Source of the DNA: Burkholderia sp. WSM2230
GTDB taxonomy: Bacteria > Pseudomonadota > Gammaproteobacteria > Burkholderiales > Burkholderiaceae
Assembly (NCBI RefSeq): GCF_000472445.1
Contig: NZ_AXAJ01000012.1
Location: 62,001-126,000 of the forward strand
DNA length: 64,000 nt
Direction of reading: 5' to 3'
Shown: one piece after another, positions 1 to 9,696 of the stretch
Numbering within the stretch: position 1 is the first letter of the stretch
Layout of the letters: each line of letters starts with the position of its first letter
The notes under the pieces: generated by a model
What the model saw: only the letters and a program-made list of their open reading frames with translations
Databases searched by the model: none
What the model was told of the DNA's origin: nothing
Translations under genes and position numbers: made by a program

Positions 1-1
1 G

Positions 2-847
2 GTCGAGAAAGTCAGCTTCGACCTGCGGCCGGGCGAAACCCTGGCGCTCGTCGGCGAGTCCGGCTGCGGCAAGTCGACTACGGGCCGCTCGCTGTTGCGG
101 CTTGTCGAAAGCCAGAGCGGTTCCATCGAATTCAACGGCAAGGAAATCAGTTCGTTGACGGGCGCCGCGTTGCAGGCGCTGCGTCGCGATATCCAGTTCA
201 TTTTTCAGGACCCGTTCGCGTCGCTCAATCCGCGCCTGACGGTCGGCTTCTCGATCATGGAGCCCCTACTCGTGCACGGTGTCGCGCAAGGCGCCGAGGC
301 GCAGGCGCGCGTCGCGTGGCTGCTCGAAAAGGTCGGCTTGCCGCCGGAGGCCGCGCGCCGCTATCCGCATGAATTTTCTGGCGGTCAGCGTCAACGCATC
401 GCGATCGCGCGTGCGCTGGCACTAAATCCAAAAGTCGTGATCGCCGACGAATCCGTCTCCGCGCTCGATGTTTCCGTGCAGGCGCAGATCGTCAATCTGA
501 TGCTCGATTTGCAGCGCGAGCTGGGCGTCGCATACCTGTTCATCTCGCACGACATGGCGGTGGTCGAGCGCGTGAGTCATCGCGTGGCGGTGATGTATCT
601 CGGCCAGATCGTCGAAATCGGCCCGCGCCGCGCGGTGTTCGAGGCGCCGCAGCATCCGTACACGAGAAAGCTGATGGGCGCGGTGCCGGTTGCCGACCCG
701 GCGCGGCGTCACGCGAAACGCATGCTGGCCGCCGATGAAATTCCGAGCCCGATCCGCGCATTGAACGATGAGCCCGCCGTGGCGCCGCTCGTCGCTGTCG
801 GCCCGGATCACTTCGTCGCGCAGCATCGCGTGGGCGGCGCGTACTGA
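2..847 (+). CDS. gsiA: ABC transporter ATP-binding protein, C-terminal half (GsiA type), partial
   Basis: ATPase subunit of a peptide/glutathione-type ABC importer, cut by the left window edge. The frame is open from base 2. The visible part is one complete nucleotide-binding domain: Walker [10 protein letters not shown] at bases 53-79, Q-loop [13 protein letters not shown], signature SGGQ (about 376-388), Walker B VVIADE and a switch histidine in ISHDMAVV. The C-terminal extension ([17 protein letters not shown]) is the oligopeptide-transporter tail typical of Opp/Dpp/Gsi ATPases. GsiA proteins carry two such domains in one chain. Whether the first lies upstream cannot be seen, so a single-domain OppF/DppF-type subunit is possible. 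It stands first in the transporter operon, 103 bp before the binding protein. Confidence 0.85.
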   Translation, partial: VEKVSFDLRPGETLALVGESGCGKSTTGRSLLRLVESQSGSIEFNGKEISSLTGAALQALRRDIQFIFQDPFASLNPRLTVGFSIMEPLLVHGVAQGAEAQARVAWLLEKVGLPPEAARRYPHEFSGGQRQRIAIARALALNPKVVIADESVSALDVSVQAQIVNLMLDLQRELGVAYLFISHDMAVVERVSHRVAVMYLGQIVEIGPRRAVFEAPQHPYTRKLMGAVPVADPARRHAKRMLAADEIPSPIRALNDEPAVAPLVAVGPDHFVAQHRVGGAY

Positions 848-950
848 TAAAGCGGTCAAAGCAGTAAGCAAAAAGCGCCGGCGCAAGAAGCCGGAGCAAA
901 TCGTCGAATAGCAACCTAACCTGTTTCAACTCGCAGCCTGGAGTCCACTC

Positions 951-2513
951 ATGAACCTGCTGGTCCCGTCTTCTCCGTTTCGTTTGCGCGCGCTGCTCAG
1001 CGGCGGCGCAGTCGTGTTCGCGATGCTCGCGGGCAACGTCGCGCATGCCGAAACCACGGCCGTGATGGCCGTCGCTTCGACCTTTACGACGCTCGATCCG
1101 TACGATGCCAACGACACGCTCTCGCAAGCGGTCGCAAAGTCGTTCTATCAAGGGCTCTTTGGCTTCGACAAGGACATGAAGCTCGTCAACGTGCTCGCCG
1201 ACAGCTACGAAGCGAGCCCGGACGCGCGCGTCTATACGTTCAAGCTGCGTCACGGCGTGAAGTTCCAGGACGGCACGGACTTCAACGCCGCCGCGGTGAA
1301 GGCGAACTTCGACCGCGTGACCGATCCGGCGAACAAGCTCAAGCGCTACAACATGTTCAACCGTATCGAGAAGACCGAGGTGGTCGACCCCTACACGGTG
1401 AAGATCACGTTGAAGGCGCCGTTCTCGGCTTTCGTCAACGTGCTCGCGCATCCGTCGGCGGTCATGATTTCGCCTGACGCGCTGAAGAAATACGGCAAGG
1501 ACATCGCGTTTCACCCGGTCGGCACAGGTCCGTTCGAATTCGTGAAGTGGGACCCGGCAGGCGATCTCACGGTGAAGAAGTTTGCCGGCTACTGGAAGAA
1601 GGGCTACCCGAAGATCGATGCGATCGACTGGAAGCCGGTGGTCGACAACAACACGCGCGCCGCGTTGATGCGCACTGGCGAAGCGGACTTCGCATTTCAG
1701 GTGCCGTTCGAGCAGGCCGCGCAGTTGCAGTCGAGCCCGAAGGTCGATCTGATCGCATCGCCGTCGATCATTCAGCGCTATATCAGCCTGAACATGAACC
1801 AGAAGCCGTTCGACAACCCGACGGTGCGCGAGGCGCTGAACTACGCAGTCAACAAGGAGGCGCTGACCAAGGTGGTATTCGCCGGCTACGCAACGCCCGC
1901 TGACGGCGTCGTGCCGCAGGGCGTCGACTATGCGGTGAAGCTCGGTCCGTGGCCCTACGACCCGGCGAAGGCGCGTGCGTTGCTGAAGGAAGCGGGCTAT
2001 CCGAACGGCTTCGAAACGACGCTATGGTCCGCGTACAACTACTCGACGGCACAGAAGGTGATCCAGTTCGTGCAGCAGCAACTCGCGCAGGTCGGCATCA
2101 AGGCGCAGGTCGAGGCGCTCGAGGCGGGCCAGCGCGTCGCGAAGGTCGAAAGCGCGCAGGACGCAGCCACCGCGCCGGTGCGCATGTACTACGCGGGCTG
2201 GTCGTCGTCGACCGGCGAGTCTGACTGGGCGATCACGCCGCTCCTCGCGTCGGTCTCCTTCCCGCCGAAAATGGTCAATACCGCGTACTACAAGAACGAT
2301 ACCGTCGACAGCGACCTGAAGCAGGCGCTCGAAACGACTGACCGCACGAAGAAGGCCGCGCTCTACACGGACGCGCAAAAACGCATCTGGGCCGACGCGC
2401 CGTGGATTTTCCTCGTCAAGGAAAAGGTCGTGTATGCGCGCAGCAAACGTCTGTCGGGTGCTTATGTCGCGCCGGACGGTTCGTTCAACTTCGACGAGAT
2501 TGCGATCAAGTAA
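951..2513 (+). CDS. gsiB: periplasmic peptide/glutathione-binding protein (GsiB type)
   Basis: Solute-binding protein of family 5 (SBP_bac_5) that captures the substrate in the periplasm and hands it to the GsiC/GsiD channel. The 520-aa chain starts with a signal peptide: basic FRLR, a hydrophobic stretch, and AHA near residue 33 as the likely cleavage site. The mature part has the family pattern [22 protein letters not shown] and [17 protein letters not shown], and ends FNFDEIAIK. The length is normal for the family. Substrate assignment to glutathione is by resemblance and synteny only. Dipeptides or D-peptides are equally possible given the peptidases downstream. Confidence 0.85.
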   Translation: MNLLVPSSPFRLRALLSGGAVVFAMLAGNVAHAETTAVMAVASTFTTLDPYDANDTLSQAVAKSFYQGLFGFDKDMKLVNVLADSYEASPDARVYTFKLRHGVKFQDGTDFNAAAVKANFDRVTDPANKLKRYNMFNRIEKTEVVDPYTVKITLKAPFSAFVNVLAHPSAVMISPDALKKYGKDIAFHPVGTGPFEFVKWDPAGDLTVKKFAGYWKKGYPKIDAIDWKPVVDNNTRAALMRTGEADFAFQVPFEQAAQLQSSPKVDLIASPSIIQRYISLNMNQKPFDNPTVREALNYAVNKEALTKVVFAGYATPADGVVPQGVDYAVKLGPWPYDPAKARALLKEAGYPNGFETTLWSAYNYSTAQKVIQFVQQQLAQVGIKAQVEALEAGQRVAKVESAQDAATAPVRMYYAGWSSSTGESDWAITPLLASVSFPPKMVNTAYYKNDTVDSDLKQALETTDRTKKAALYTDAQKRIWADAPWIFLVKEKVVYARSKRLSGAYVAPDGSFNFDEIAIK

Positions 2514-2527
2514 TGAGCCGGGCGTGT

Positions 2528-2560
2528 GGCGCTGCATGCTCTGACAGGACATGCAGCGCC
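2528..2560 (+). promoter_or_regulatory. intercistronic hairpin between gsiB and gsiC
   Basis: The arms GGCGCTGCATG (2528-2538) and CATGCAGCGCC (2550-2560) are perfectly complementary over 11 bp with an 11-base loop and no U-run. A stable hairpin directly after a binding-protein gene commonly protects the upstream mRNA or attenuates read-through. This would give more binding protein than permease. The structure is seen; the role is inferred. Confidence 0.6.
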
Positions 2561-2624
2561 GCGCGTTCGCGCGAGCGCAGTACGTGATATTTCGTTGCCC
2601 GTATCATTGCCGGATTGAGCTTCA

Positions 2625-3545
2625 ATGCTGAACTTCCTCGTCAAACGTATCTTTGGCCTGTTGCCGACGCTCTTTATCGTCGCGGTGCTGGTCTTTCTAT
2701 TCGTGCATCTGCTGCCGGGCGATCCCGCGAGGCTCGCCGCCGGGCCGGATGCCGACGAAGCGACCGTCGCTCTGGTGCGCGCTGATCTCGGGCTCGACAA
2801 GCCGATGCCGCAGCAATTCGCACGCTTCTTCGTGAAGATCGCGCATGGCGACTTCGGCACCTCGACGCGCAGCAAGCGGCCGGTCAGCGAGGAGATCGGC
2901 GAGCGATTCATGCCGACGCTGCTGCTCACGCTCGCGAGCATGGTGTGGGCGGTTGTGCTCGGCATGGGCATCGGCATCGTGTCGGCGGTATGGCGCAATC
3001 GCTGGCCCGACCGGCTCGGCATGACGCTCGCCGTGTCGGGTATCTCGTTTCCCGCGTTCGCGCTCGGCATGCTGCTGATGGAGATTTTCTCGGTGAAGCT
3101 CGGCTGGCTGCCCATTGTCGGCGACGGTTCATGGCAGAGCTACATTCTTCCTTCGCTCACGCTCGGCGCGGCGGTCGCGGCGGTGATGGCGCGCTTTACG
3201 CGCGCCTCGTTCGTCGAAGTGATGCATGAAGACTTCGTGCGTACCGCGCGCGCCAAGGGCGTGCCCGAGCGGCTCGTGATCGTCAAACATTGTCTGCGCA
3301 ATGCGATGATTCCCGTCGTCACGATGATGGGGCTGCAATTCGGCTTCCTGCTCGGCGGCTCGATCGTGGTCGAAGTGGTGTTCAACTGGCCGGGGCTCGG
3401 GCGCCTGCTGGTGGATGCCGTGTCGATGCGCGACTATCCGGTGATTCAGGCCGAGGTGCTGCTGTTCTCGCTCGAATTCATCATCATCAATCTGGTCGTG
3501 GACGTGCTGTACGCCGTGATCAATCCGACTATCCGTTTCAAGTGA
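2625..3545 (+). CDS. gsiC: ABC transporter permease GsiC type
   Basis: Inner-membrane permease (306 aa) of the peptide/glutathione importer. The N-terminus [25 protein letters not shown] is the first membrane helix, followed by the OppB/DppB hallmark HLLPGDPA. The coupling motif [17 protein letters not shown] (about residues 204-220) contacts the ATPase. [16 protein letters not shown] segment and the C-terminal [10 protein letters not shown] complete the pattern. It lies 111 bp after gsiB, behind a strong hairpin, and 7 bp before gsiD, so the permeases are probably cotranscribed. Confidence 0.88.
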   Translation: MLNFLVKRIFGLLPTLFIVAVLVFLFVHLLPGDPARLAAGPDADEATVALVRADLGLDKPMPQQFARFFVKIAHGDFGTSTRSKRPVSEEIGERFMPTLLLTLASMVWAVVLGMGIGIVSAVWRNRWPDRLGMTLAVSGISFPAFALGMLLMEIFSVKLGWLPIVGDGSWQSYILPSLTLGAAVAAVMARFTRASFVEVMHEDFVRTARAKGVPERLVIVKHCLRNAMIPVVTMMGLQFGFLLGGSIVVEVVFNWPGLGRLLVDAVSMRDYPVIQAEVLLFSLEFIIINLVVDVLYAVINPTIRFK

Positions 3546-3552
3546 GGCCCGC

Positions 3553-4458
3553 ATGAGCACGACAGCCACCGAGCCGAATGCGGCCAAACCCGCGCACGCT
3601 GAGCGCGCTATCCGTACGCCGTGGAGCGAGTTCTGGCGCAAGTTTCGCAAGCAGCACGTGGCGCTCGCCGCCGGCATCTTCGTGCTGCTGCTGGTCGCGG
3701 TCGCGATTGCCGCGCCGCATATCGTGCCCTACGATCCCGAGAATTTCTTCGACTACGACGCGTTGAACGCAGGGCCTTCCGCTGCGCACTGGTTCGGCGT
3801 CGATTCACTGGGCCGCGATATTTTCAGCCGCATTCTCGCGGGCTCGCGCATCTCGCTCGAAGCGGGGTTTCTCTCCGTTGCGATAGGCGCGGTGATCGGC
3901 ACGTTCTTCGGATTGCTCGCGGGCTATTACGAAGGCTGGTGGGATCGCATCACGATGCGCGTGGCCGATGTGCTGTTCGCTTTTCCGGGCATTCTGCTTG
4001 CCATCGGCGTGGTGGCGATTCTCGGCAACGGCATGATCAACGTGATCTGCGCGGTGGCGATTTTCAGCATTCCAGCATTTGCGCGGCTCGTGCGCGGCAA
4101 TACGCTGATGCTCAAGCAGCTCACGTATATCGAGGCGGCGCGCAGTATCGGCGCGTCGGACTGGACGATCATCGTGCGTCATATCCTGCCGGGCACGATC
4201 TCGTCGGTTGTCGTGTACTTCACGATGCGCATCGGCACTTCGATCATCACGGCCGCGAGCCTGTCGTTTCTCGGACTCGGCGCACAGCCGCCCACGCCCG
4301 AGTGGGGCGCAATGCTCAACGAAGCACGTGCGGATATGGTGACCGCTCCGCATATTGCGCTGTTCCCGAGTCTCGCGATTTTCCTCACGGTGCTCGCCTT
4401 CAACCTGCTCGGCGATGGTTTGCGCGACGCGCTCGATCCGAAGCTCGACCGCCCATGA
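3553..4458 (+). CDS. gsiD: ABC transporter permease GsiD type
   Basis: Second inner-membrane permease (301 aa), partner of GsiC. OppC/DppC-family features are [15 protein letters not shown] after the first helix, [13 protein letters not shown], and the coupling loop [22 protein letters not shown] (about 194-215). The end has [16 protein letters not shown] and [14 protein letters not shown]. The stop overlaps the next start (ATGA at 4455-4458), so the following peptidase is translationally coupled to the transporter. Confidence 0.88.
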   Translation: MSTTATEPNAAKPAHAERAIRTPWSEFWRKFRKQHVALAAGIFVLLLVAVAIAAPHIVPYDPENFFDYDALNAGPSAAHWFGVDSLGRDIFSRILAGSRISLEAGFLSVAIGAVIGTFFGLLAGYYEGWWDRITMRVADVLFAFPGILLAIGVVAILGNGMINVICAVAIFSIPAFARLVRGNTLMLKQLTYIEAARSIGASDWTIIVRHILPGTISSVVVYFTMRIGTSIITAASLSFLGLGAQPPTPEWGAMLNEARADMVTAPHIALFPSLAIFLTVLAFNLLGDGLRDALDPKLDRP

Positions 4459-5579
4459 GCGCGACAACGTCATTGCATAGCTCGCCAGATTTGCGCAGTC
4501 CGCCGCATGTGGGTGAATTACCCGGCGGTCCTCTGGGCACGATCGCGGATGTGCACGGTGTGACCGTCGGACACTGCACGCTCGCTGACGGCGTGCTGCA
4601 AACCGGCGTGACCGTGATTCGTCCGCATGCTGGCGATCCGTTTCTCGACAAGGTGCCAGCGGCCGCCTCGGTAATCAACGGTTTTGGCAAGAGCGTCGGG
4701 CTCGTGCAGCTGGACGAACTCGGCACGCTCGAAACGCCCATTGCATTGACCAATACGTTTGGCGTGGCGGCGGTCGCGCAGGCGCAGATTCGCGCGGCAT
4801 GCGCAGCCAATCCGCGGATAGGGCGCGAGTGGCCGACGGTCAACCCGCTGGTGTTCGAATGCAACGACGGCTACCTGAACGACATTCAGGCGCTTGCAAT
4901 CGGCGAACGGCATTTCAACGACGCATACGCTGCGGCCAGCACAAATGTGGCAAGCGGCTCGGTCGGAGCGGGGCGCGGCATGTCGTGCTTCGATCTGAAG
5001 GGCGGCATCGGCAATGCTTCGCGCGTGGCGTACGTGGCCGGGCGAGAGTACACGGTCGGCGCGCTCGTGCTGGCGAACTTTGGGCGTTTGCCGATGCTGA
5101 TTGTCGACGGCCATCTTCTCGGGCGCGTGCTGGCGGAACGCGCGGGGAAAGCGGGCGCCGAACCGGTTGCCACCGCTCCGGACGTTGCGGAGCGCACGAA
5201 GCCCGAGCAAGGCTCGATCATCATGATCGTCGCCACCGATGCGCCGCTCGACGCGCGCCAGCTCAAGCGCCTTTCGCTGCGCGCAGCCGCGGGCCTTGCG
5301 CGGACTGGTTCGGTATACGGCCACGGCAGCGGCGATATAGCGCTCGCATTTTCGACGGCCTATACGGTGCCGCATCTCGCGCGATACGTCGCGCTGCCGC
5401 CGCTCGTCGCCGATCAATACATGGACCCGCTCTTTCGTGCCTGCGCCGACAGCGTCGAACAGGCCATTCTCGACGCGTTGTGGAGTGCGCAATCCGTGAC
5501 CGGCCGCGACGGCCATCGGCGCTTATCACTACGCGAGAGCGTCCCCGATCTAGCGCAATTACTCAAACACACTTGCTGA
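4455..5579 (+). CDS. P1 family peptidase (DmpA/BapA-like aminopeptidase)
   Basis: A 374-aa N-terminal-nucleophile hydrolase of MEROPS family P1/S58, which cleaves N-terminal residues from small peptides, including D- or beta-residues in characterised members. Family motifs are GVTVGHCTL, a [16 protein letters not shown] segment and [13 protein letters not shown]. The Gly253-Ser254 pair in the last motif matches the self-cleavage site and nucleophile of DmpA (Ser250 of 375 aa). ATG 4455 was chosen because it overlaps the gsiD stop and gives the family length; the open frame runs further upstream without a better start. There is no signal peptide, so it acts on imported peptides in the cytoplasm. 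Confidence 0.85.
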   Translation: MSATTSLHSSPDLRSPPHVGELPGGPLGTIADVHGVTVGHCTLADGVLQTGVTVIRPHAGDPFLDKVPAAASVINGFGKSVGLVQLDELGTLETPIALTNTFGVAAVAQAQIRAACAANPRIGREWPTVNPLVFECNDGYLNDIQALAIGERHFNDAYAAASTNVASGSVGAGRGMSCFDLKGGIGNASRVAYVAGREYTVGALVLANFGRLPMLIVDGHLLGRVLAERAGKAGAEPVATAPDVAERTKPEQGSIIMIVATDAPLDARQLKRLSLRAAAGLARTGSVYGHGSGDIALAFSTAYTVPHLARYVALPPLVADQYMDPLFRACADSVEQAILDALWSAQSVTGRDGHRRLSLRESVPDLAQLLKHTC

Positions 5580-6412
5580 TGAAAGTCCTTATTTCTGCCG
5601 ACATCGAAGGCGTCGCCGGCGTGTTTCATCCGGAGCAGACGCGCGCGGGCAACGGCGAATACGAAGCTGCGCGCCGTTGGATGACGCTCGAAGCCAACGC
5701 TGCAATCGAAGGCGCATTCGCCGGCGGCGCGACGCACGTGTGGGTCAACGACTCGCACGGCAGCTTCCGCAATCTGCTGCCGGATCTGCTCGACGAGCGC
5801 GCGCAGGTAGTGCTCGGCAAGCCGCGCACGCTCGGCATGATGGCCGGCCTCGAATACGGCGCGGCGCTTGTCTTCATGATCGGCTATCACGCGATGTCGC
5901 AAACGCGCGGCATCCTCGCGCACACCATCAACAGTTTTGCGTTCGCGCGCGTTTCGCTGAACGGCGTAGAAGTTGGGGAGGCGGGCTTGTATGGCGCGCT
6001 GGCTGAAGAATATGGCACACAGGTGGCGCTTTTATCCGGCGACGACGTATTCGCCGAGGAAACCGCGCCGCGTTTTCCGGGCGCACGCTTTGTCGTGACG
6101 AAGAGCGCGACCGGGTACGCGAGCGGCGTCTCGCAATCGCCGGCGAGCACTCGCGCGGCTATTCAGAACGCAGCGCGCGAGGTCGTGCAGCAGCATCTCG
6201 CCGCGGGTCGAGCACCGCATGCGGCGCGCGCTGCTACCAAAGCTGTCGAGTGCGAACTGCGCGTGCAGACCAGCGCGCTTGCCGATCTGTTCTGCCAATG
6301 GCCGACGCTCACGCGTGTCGATGCCGTCACGCTGCGCTTTGACGCGGCGTCGGCGGAACACGCGGTGCGCATGCTCAACTGCTTGTCGGCGATGTCGTTC
6401 ATGCTGCGTTAG
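5579..6412 (+). CDS. M55 family metallopeptidase (D-aminopeptidase DppA-like)
   Basis: A 277-aa zinc D-aminopeptidase of family M55, likened to Bacillus DppA, which releases D-amino acids from short peptides. The metal-binding residues fall at the positions known in DppA: Asp8 and Glu10 (SADIEG), His60 (WVNDSHG), His104 (IGYHAM) and Glu134 (VGEAG), with the catalytic His115 (ILAHT). ATG 5579 overlaps the stop of the P1 peptidase (TGATG), so the two are coupled. Together with the importer it suggests uptake and breakdown of D-residue or mixed peptides such as cell-wall fragments. That pathway is inferred. Confidence 0.85.
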   Translation: MKVLISADIEGVAGVFHPEQTRAGNGEYEAARRWMTLEANAAIEGAFAGGATHVWVNDSHGSFRNLLPDLLDERAQVVLGKPRTLGMMAGLEYGAALVFMIGYHAMSQTRGILAHTINSFAFARVSLNGVEVGEAGLYGALAEEYGTQVALLSGDDVFAEETAPRFPGARFVVTKSATGYASGVSQSPASTRAAIQNAAREVVQQHLAAGRAPHAARAATKAVECELRVQTSALADLFCQWPTLTRVDAVTLRFDAASAEHAVRMLNCLSAMSFMLR

Positions 6413-6530
6413 TCGGGATGCGTTATTCGGGCTGCGTTAGCCGGGATGCGTTATTCGGGCTGCGTTATTCGGGCTGCGTTATTCGGGCTGCGTTATTCGG
6501 GCGGGGTTAGCCGGGTTGCATTAGTCGGCG
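6405..6530 (+). repeat. 14-bp tandem repeat, nine units, starting inside the M55 stop codon
   Basis: Nine head-to-tail 14-mers run from 6405 to 6530. The consensus is TGCGTTATTCGGGC, with variants such as TGCGTTAGTCGGGA and TGCATTAGTCGGCG. Units 2, 4, 5, 6 and 7 are identical. Unit 1 contains the last codons and TAG stop of the M55 peptidase gene, so the array appears to have grown out of the 3' end of the gene. No function is evident. Confidence 0.9.
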
Positions 6531-6629
6531 TGCCGGGCGCCTTGCATGAGCGTGCGCGTTTGCGTTCGGCTGCGAGCGGGGCATGCACTGGTCTCGCACG
6601 GCGTCTCGACGGCGGCACGTGCCCGGGCG

Positions 6630-7661
6630 CTACTGCTGACGGCTCAATTCGCGTGCGGCGCGGTCGATCACGTCGGCAATCGCTCCTGCGTGAGAGACCG
6701 GGGCGAGATGGCTCGACGCGATCGGCACGACTTTCGCGCCCATCCGCTCCGCCATGAATCTCTCGACGTCCGGCGACACCGCGCGGTCTTTCGTCGTCAG
6801 CACGTACCACGACGGTTTTTCTTTCCACGCGACCTGGCTGACCGTTTCATCGAAAGCGCTCGCCGCGATCGGCACCTGTGCGGCGGACAGCACGCGCGTC
6901 ACATTTTCGGGGACGTCGGCGGCGAAATCCGCGTGATACCTGGCGCGGTCGAGCCAAAGAAAACCGCTTGCATCCTTGACGATGTTTGCGCCCGCGGGCA
7001 TAGGCGCGGCGCGTTTCATGAGATCCATCGCCGACTCTTTGCGGTCCGGCGCAATCGCCGCCACATACACGAGGCCGGCGACGTTTGGCGCCGCGCCCAC
7101 TTCCGTGATGACCACGCCGCCCCACGAGTGGCCGACGAGTATCGTCGGGCCTTGCTGGCGGGCCAGCACACGACGCGTCGCGGCGGCGTCGTCGGCGAGA
7201 GAGGTCAGCGGGTTCTGCACCGAGCTCACGCGATAGCCCTTTTGCTGCAGCTTTGCGACGACGCCGTTCCAACTCGAGCCGTCGACGAATGCGCCGTGCA
7301 CCAGCACGACATTGCGGACGGGGCCGGTCATCGGCGCGGCGGCGGGCTGCGATGCGGCTTGAGCGGCGGCTTTGGCGGCTGAGGCAGGAGCAGGGGCTGG
7401 GCCAGGAACAGGGGCCACGCCGGACGCCGGCGCCGCGGCTGCGCTTGCTGCGGTGGCGGGTGCTTCGCCAGGGGCGGCAGGTCTGGCGGCTCCCGCAGCT
7501 CCGGCACCTTCGGCTGCCGGTTGGGGCGTGGGCGCAATGCCAGATGCGGCGGACGCGGCAGGCGCCGGCGCCGGACCCGGCGCGGAATTTTGCGCGAACA
7601 CGCCAGGTTCCGCGAAACAGAGACATAAGACGGCGGCGCAAAGCAGGCGTTTGGGCGGCAT
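6630..7661 (-). CDS. secreted alpha/beta hydrolase
   Basis: Predicted exported esterase-like hydrolase, 343 aa. The start at 7661 gives a clear signal peptide (MPPKRLL, hydrophobic core, VFAQ near residue 24) behind a GGAG ribosome site 7 bases upstream. Residues about 25-110 are an Ala/Pro-rich low-complexity linker. The catalytic domain follows: NVVLVHGAFVDGSSW (oxyanion-hole HG), nucleophile elbow GHSWGG, and a C-terminal SSHLAPVSH with the likely catalytic histidine. This is the single-domain salicylate-esterase-like alpha/beta-hydrolase type. The linker may tether the enzyme in the periplasm or near the surface. Substrate unknown. Confidence 0.8.
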   Translation of the reverse strand: MPPKRLLCAAVLCLCFAEPGVFAQNSAPGPAPAPAASAASGIAPTPQPAAEGAGAAGAARPAAPGEAPATAASAAAAPASGVAPVPGPAPAPASAAKAAAQAASQPAAAPMTGPVRNVVLVHGAFVDGSSWNGVVAKLQQKGYRVSSVQNPLTSLADDAAATRRVLARQQGPTILVGHSWGGVVITEVGAAPNVAGLVYVAAIAPDRKESAMDLMKRAAPMPAGANIVKDASGFLWLDRARYHADFAADVPENVTRVLSAAQVPIAASAFDETVSQVAWKEKPSWYVLTTKDRAVSPDVERFMAERMGAKVVPIASSHLAPVSHAGAIADVIDRAARELSRQQ

Positions 7662-7874
7662 GCTGGATCTCCGGAGGCATAAAACCCGACTACGGCAACA
7701 TACCGAAGCGGCGCGGCAGTGACAATCACTATCCGCGGCCAACGTACGGCGCGGGACGGAGGGCGGGTTGACACCAGTATTTGGGCAATATCGGTCGCGA
7801 TAAAATTTCGGGTTCTGCCGGGGCGGACCACGAGTCTGGTCGGGCGATCGGAAATCCATACACTGGGGCGTAAT

Positions 7875-9266
7875 TTGAACAATGCACCACAGCAAGACGG
7901 CCTGAAGCGCGGGCTCAAGAATCGCCATATTCAACTCATTGCACTGGGCGGCGCCATCGGCACCGGCCTCTTTCTCGGCTCCGCGAGCGTGTTGCAGGCC
8001 GCCGGTCCGTCGATGATTCTCGGCTATGCCATCGGCGGCATCATCGCCTTCATGATCATGCGCCAGTTGGGCGAAATGGTCGCGCAGGAACCGGTGGCGG
8101 GTTCGTTCAGCCACTTCGCGTACAAGTATTGGGGCGACTTTCCCGGCTTCCTGTCGGGCTGGAACTACTGGGTGCTGTACGTGCTCGTCAGCATGGCCGA
8201 ATTGACGGCGGTCGGCACGTACGTTCACTACTGGTGGCCGGGCGTTCCGACGTGGGTCTCGGCTCTCGTCTGCTTCGCCGGCATCAACGCGATCAACCTC
8301 GCGAACGTCAAGGCATACGGCGAGACGGAGTTCTGGTTTGCGATCGTCAAGGTGGTGGCCGTGATCGGCATGATCGTGTTCGGTGGCTATCTGCTTTTTA
8401 GCGGCCACGGCGGACCGCAGGCGTCGATCAGCAATCTCTGGAGCCATGGTGGATTTTTCCCGCATGGCTTTCATGGCCTCTTCACAATGCTGGCCGTCAT
8501 CATGTTTTCGTTCGGCGGGCTGGAGTTAATCGGCATTACCGCGGCGGAAGCCGACGAGCCGCAAAAGAGCATTCCGAAAGCCGTGAATCAGGTGATCTAC
8601 CGGATTCTGATTTTCTATATCTGCTCGCTCGCGGTGCTGCTTTCGCTGTATCCGTGGAATGAAGTGGCGGCCGGCGGCAGCCCCTTCGTAATGATCTTTT
8701 CGCAGATCGGGTCGACGCTGACCGCCAACGTGCTGAACGTGGTGGTGCTGACGGCGGCGCTGTCGGTGTACAACAGCGGCGTCTATGCGAATAGCCGCAT
8801 GCTTTACGGTCTCGCGGAACAGGGCAATGCGCCGCGCGCGCTGATGAAGGTCGACCGGCGCGGCGTGCCTTATATGGCGATTGGATTGTCGGCGCTCGCC
8901 ACGTTCACGTGCGTGATCATCAACTACCTGATTCCCGCAGAAGCACTCGGCCTGCTGATGGCCCTCGTGGTGGCCGCGCTGGTCCTGAACTGGGCGCTGA
9001 TCAGCCTGACGCATCTGAAGTCGCGCCGGGCGATGGTCGCCGCGGGCGAGACGCTCGTGTTCAAGTCGTTCTGGTTTCCCGTGAGCAACTGGATCTGCCT
9101 CGCCTTCATGGCGCTGATCCTCGTCATTCTCGCGATGACGCCGGGCCTGTCGGTTTCTGTGATGCTCGTGCCGGCGTGGCTTGTGGTGATGTGGGTGGGG
9201 TATGCGTTCAAGCGCAGGCGTGCGGCGACGCATGGCGCTGGGCGTGTGGTTGGGCGGCAGAGCTGA
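7875..9266 (+). CDS. aroP: aromatic amino acid permease (AroP type)
   Basis: Inner-membrane proton symporter of the APC superfamily, amino acid transporter family, 463 aa with about 12 helices. It follows E. coli AroP closely from LKRGLKNRHIQLIALGG and GTGLFLGSAS through RQLGEMV, EPVAGSFSHFAYKYWG, SGWNYWVLYVLV and FSFGGLELIGITAAEA. Aromatic amino acids are therefore the likely substrates (PheP is the alternative). No ATG lies at the family N-terminus. TTG 7875 gives the expected start and follows GGGGCG; the frame is open further upstream but that sequence is not membrane-protein-like. Confidence 0.85.
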   Translation: MNNAPQQDGLKRGLKNRHIQLIALGGAIGTGLFLGSASVLQAAGPSMILGYAIGGIIAFMIMRQLGEMVAQEPVAGSFSHFAYKYWGDFPGFLSGWNYWVLYVLVSMAELTAVGTYVHYWWPGVPTWVSALVCFAGINAINLANVKAYGETEFWFAIVKVVAVIGMIVFGGYLLFSGHGGPQASISNLWSHGGFFPHGFHGLFTMLAVIMFSFGGLELIGITAAEADEPQKSIPKAVNQVIYRILIFYICSLAVLLSLYPWNEVAAGGSPFVMIFSQIGSTLTANVLNVVVLTAALSVYNSGVYANSRMLYGLAEQGNAPRALMKVDRRGVPYMAIGLSALATFTCVIINYLIPAEALGLLMALVVAALVLNWALISLTHLKSRRAMVAAGETLVFKSFWFPVSNWICLAFMALILVILAMTPGLSVSVMLVPAWLVVMWVGYAFKRRRAATHGAGRVVGRQS

Positions 9267-9424
9267 GGGTTTGAAGCTGACGGGTAAGTCGGGCGGCGCG
9301 GCGGGTTGCCGTTGCCGCTGTTCGCATCGGCCGTCTTTGTTTTCGGAAGTGCCGCGTGTCGGCTTTTGCCATGTGACTTCCGCGTATGCAGCCGCTAAAA
9401 CAAAAAACGACAAAAAACGCAAAA

Positions 9425-9460
9425 CAAAAACCCGCGAAGCGTTCGGCTAGCGCGGGTTTG
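9425..9460 (-). terminator. Rho-independent terminator after tRNA-Leu (possibly bidirectional)
   Basis: The inverted repeat CCCGCG...CGCGGG (9431-9455) is followed on the minus strand by TTTTTGTTTTG. It sits just past the 3' end of tRNA-Leu and so ends its transcript. It could also serve aroP, although the plus-strand U-run is short. Confidence 0.7.
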
Positions 9461-9506
9461 CGATTCGTCTTTCGACTGACTTCTTGCGACTAACTGCATG
9501 AATGTT

Positions 9507-9591
9507 TGGTGCCCAGGGCCGGAATCGAACCGGCACGCCTTGCGGCGGGGGATTTTGAGTCCCCTGCGTCTACCAATTTCACCACCTGGGC
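9507..9591 (-). tRNA. tRNA-Leu (anticodon CAA)
   Basis: The minus strand folds into a class II tRNA. The acceptor GCCCAGG pairs with CCTGGGC, and the D-arm carries TGGTAGACGC. The anticodon stem GGGGA/TCCCC has loop CTCAAAA with anticodon CAA. There is a long variable arm and the T-arm contains GGTTCGATTCC. The discriminator is A and CCA is encoded. It reads UUG leucine codons. Confidence 0.95.
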
Positions 9592-9696
9592 AGATCTTGC
9601 AGCGCACGCGTCTAAAGCTCTCGCGCGGCGAAGACGCAGATTATGGCCGAAAATCCGGCGACGGGCAAGCCGCCTGCAGCCGCCATCGCTGCCGGT

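Noticed and set aside
8526-9422. Long minus-strand open frame opposite aroP
   Set aside because: Arg/His-rich composition typical of an antisense shadow in high-GC DNA; aroP has clear membrane-protein sequence.
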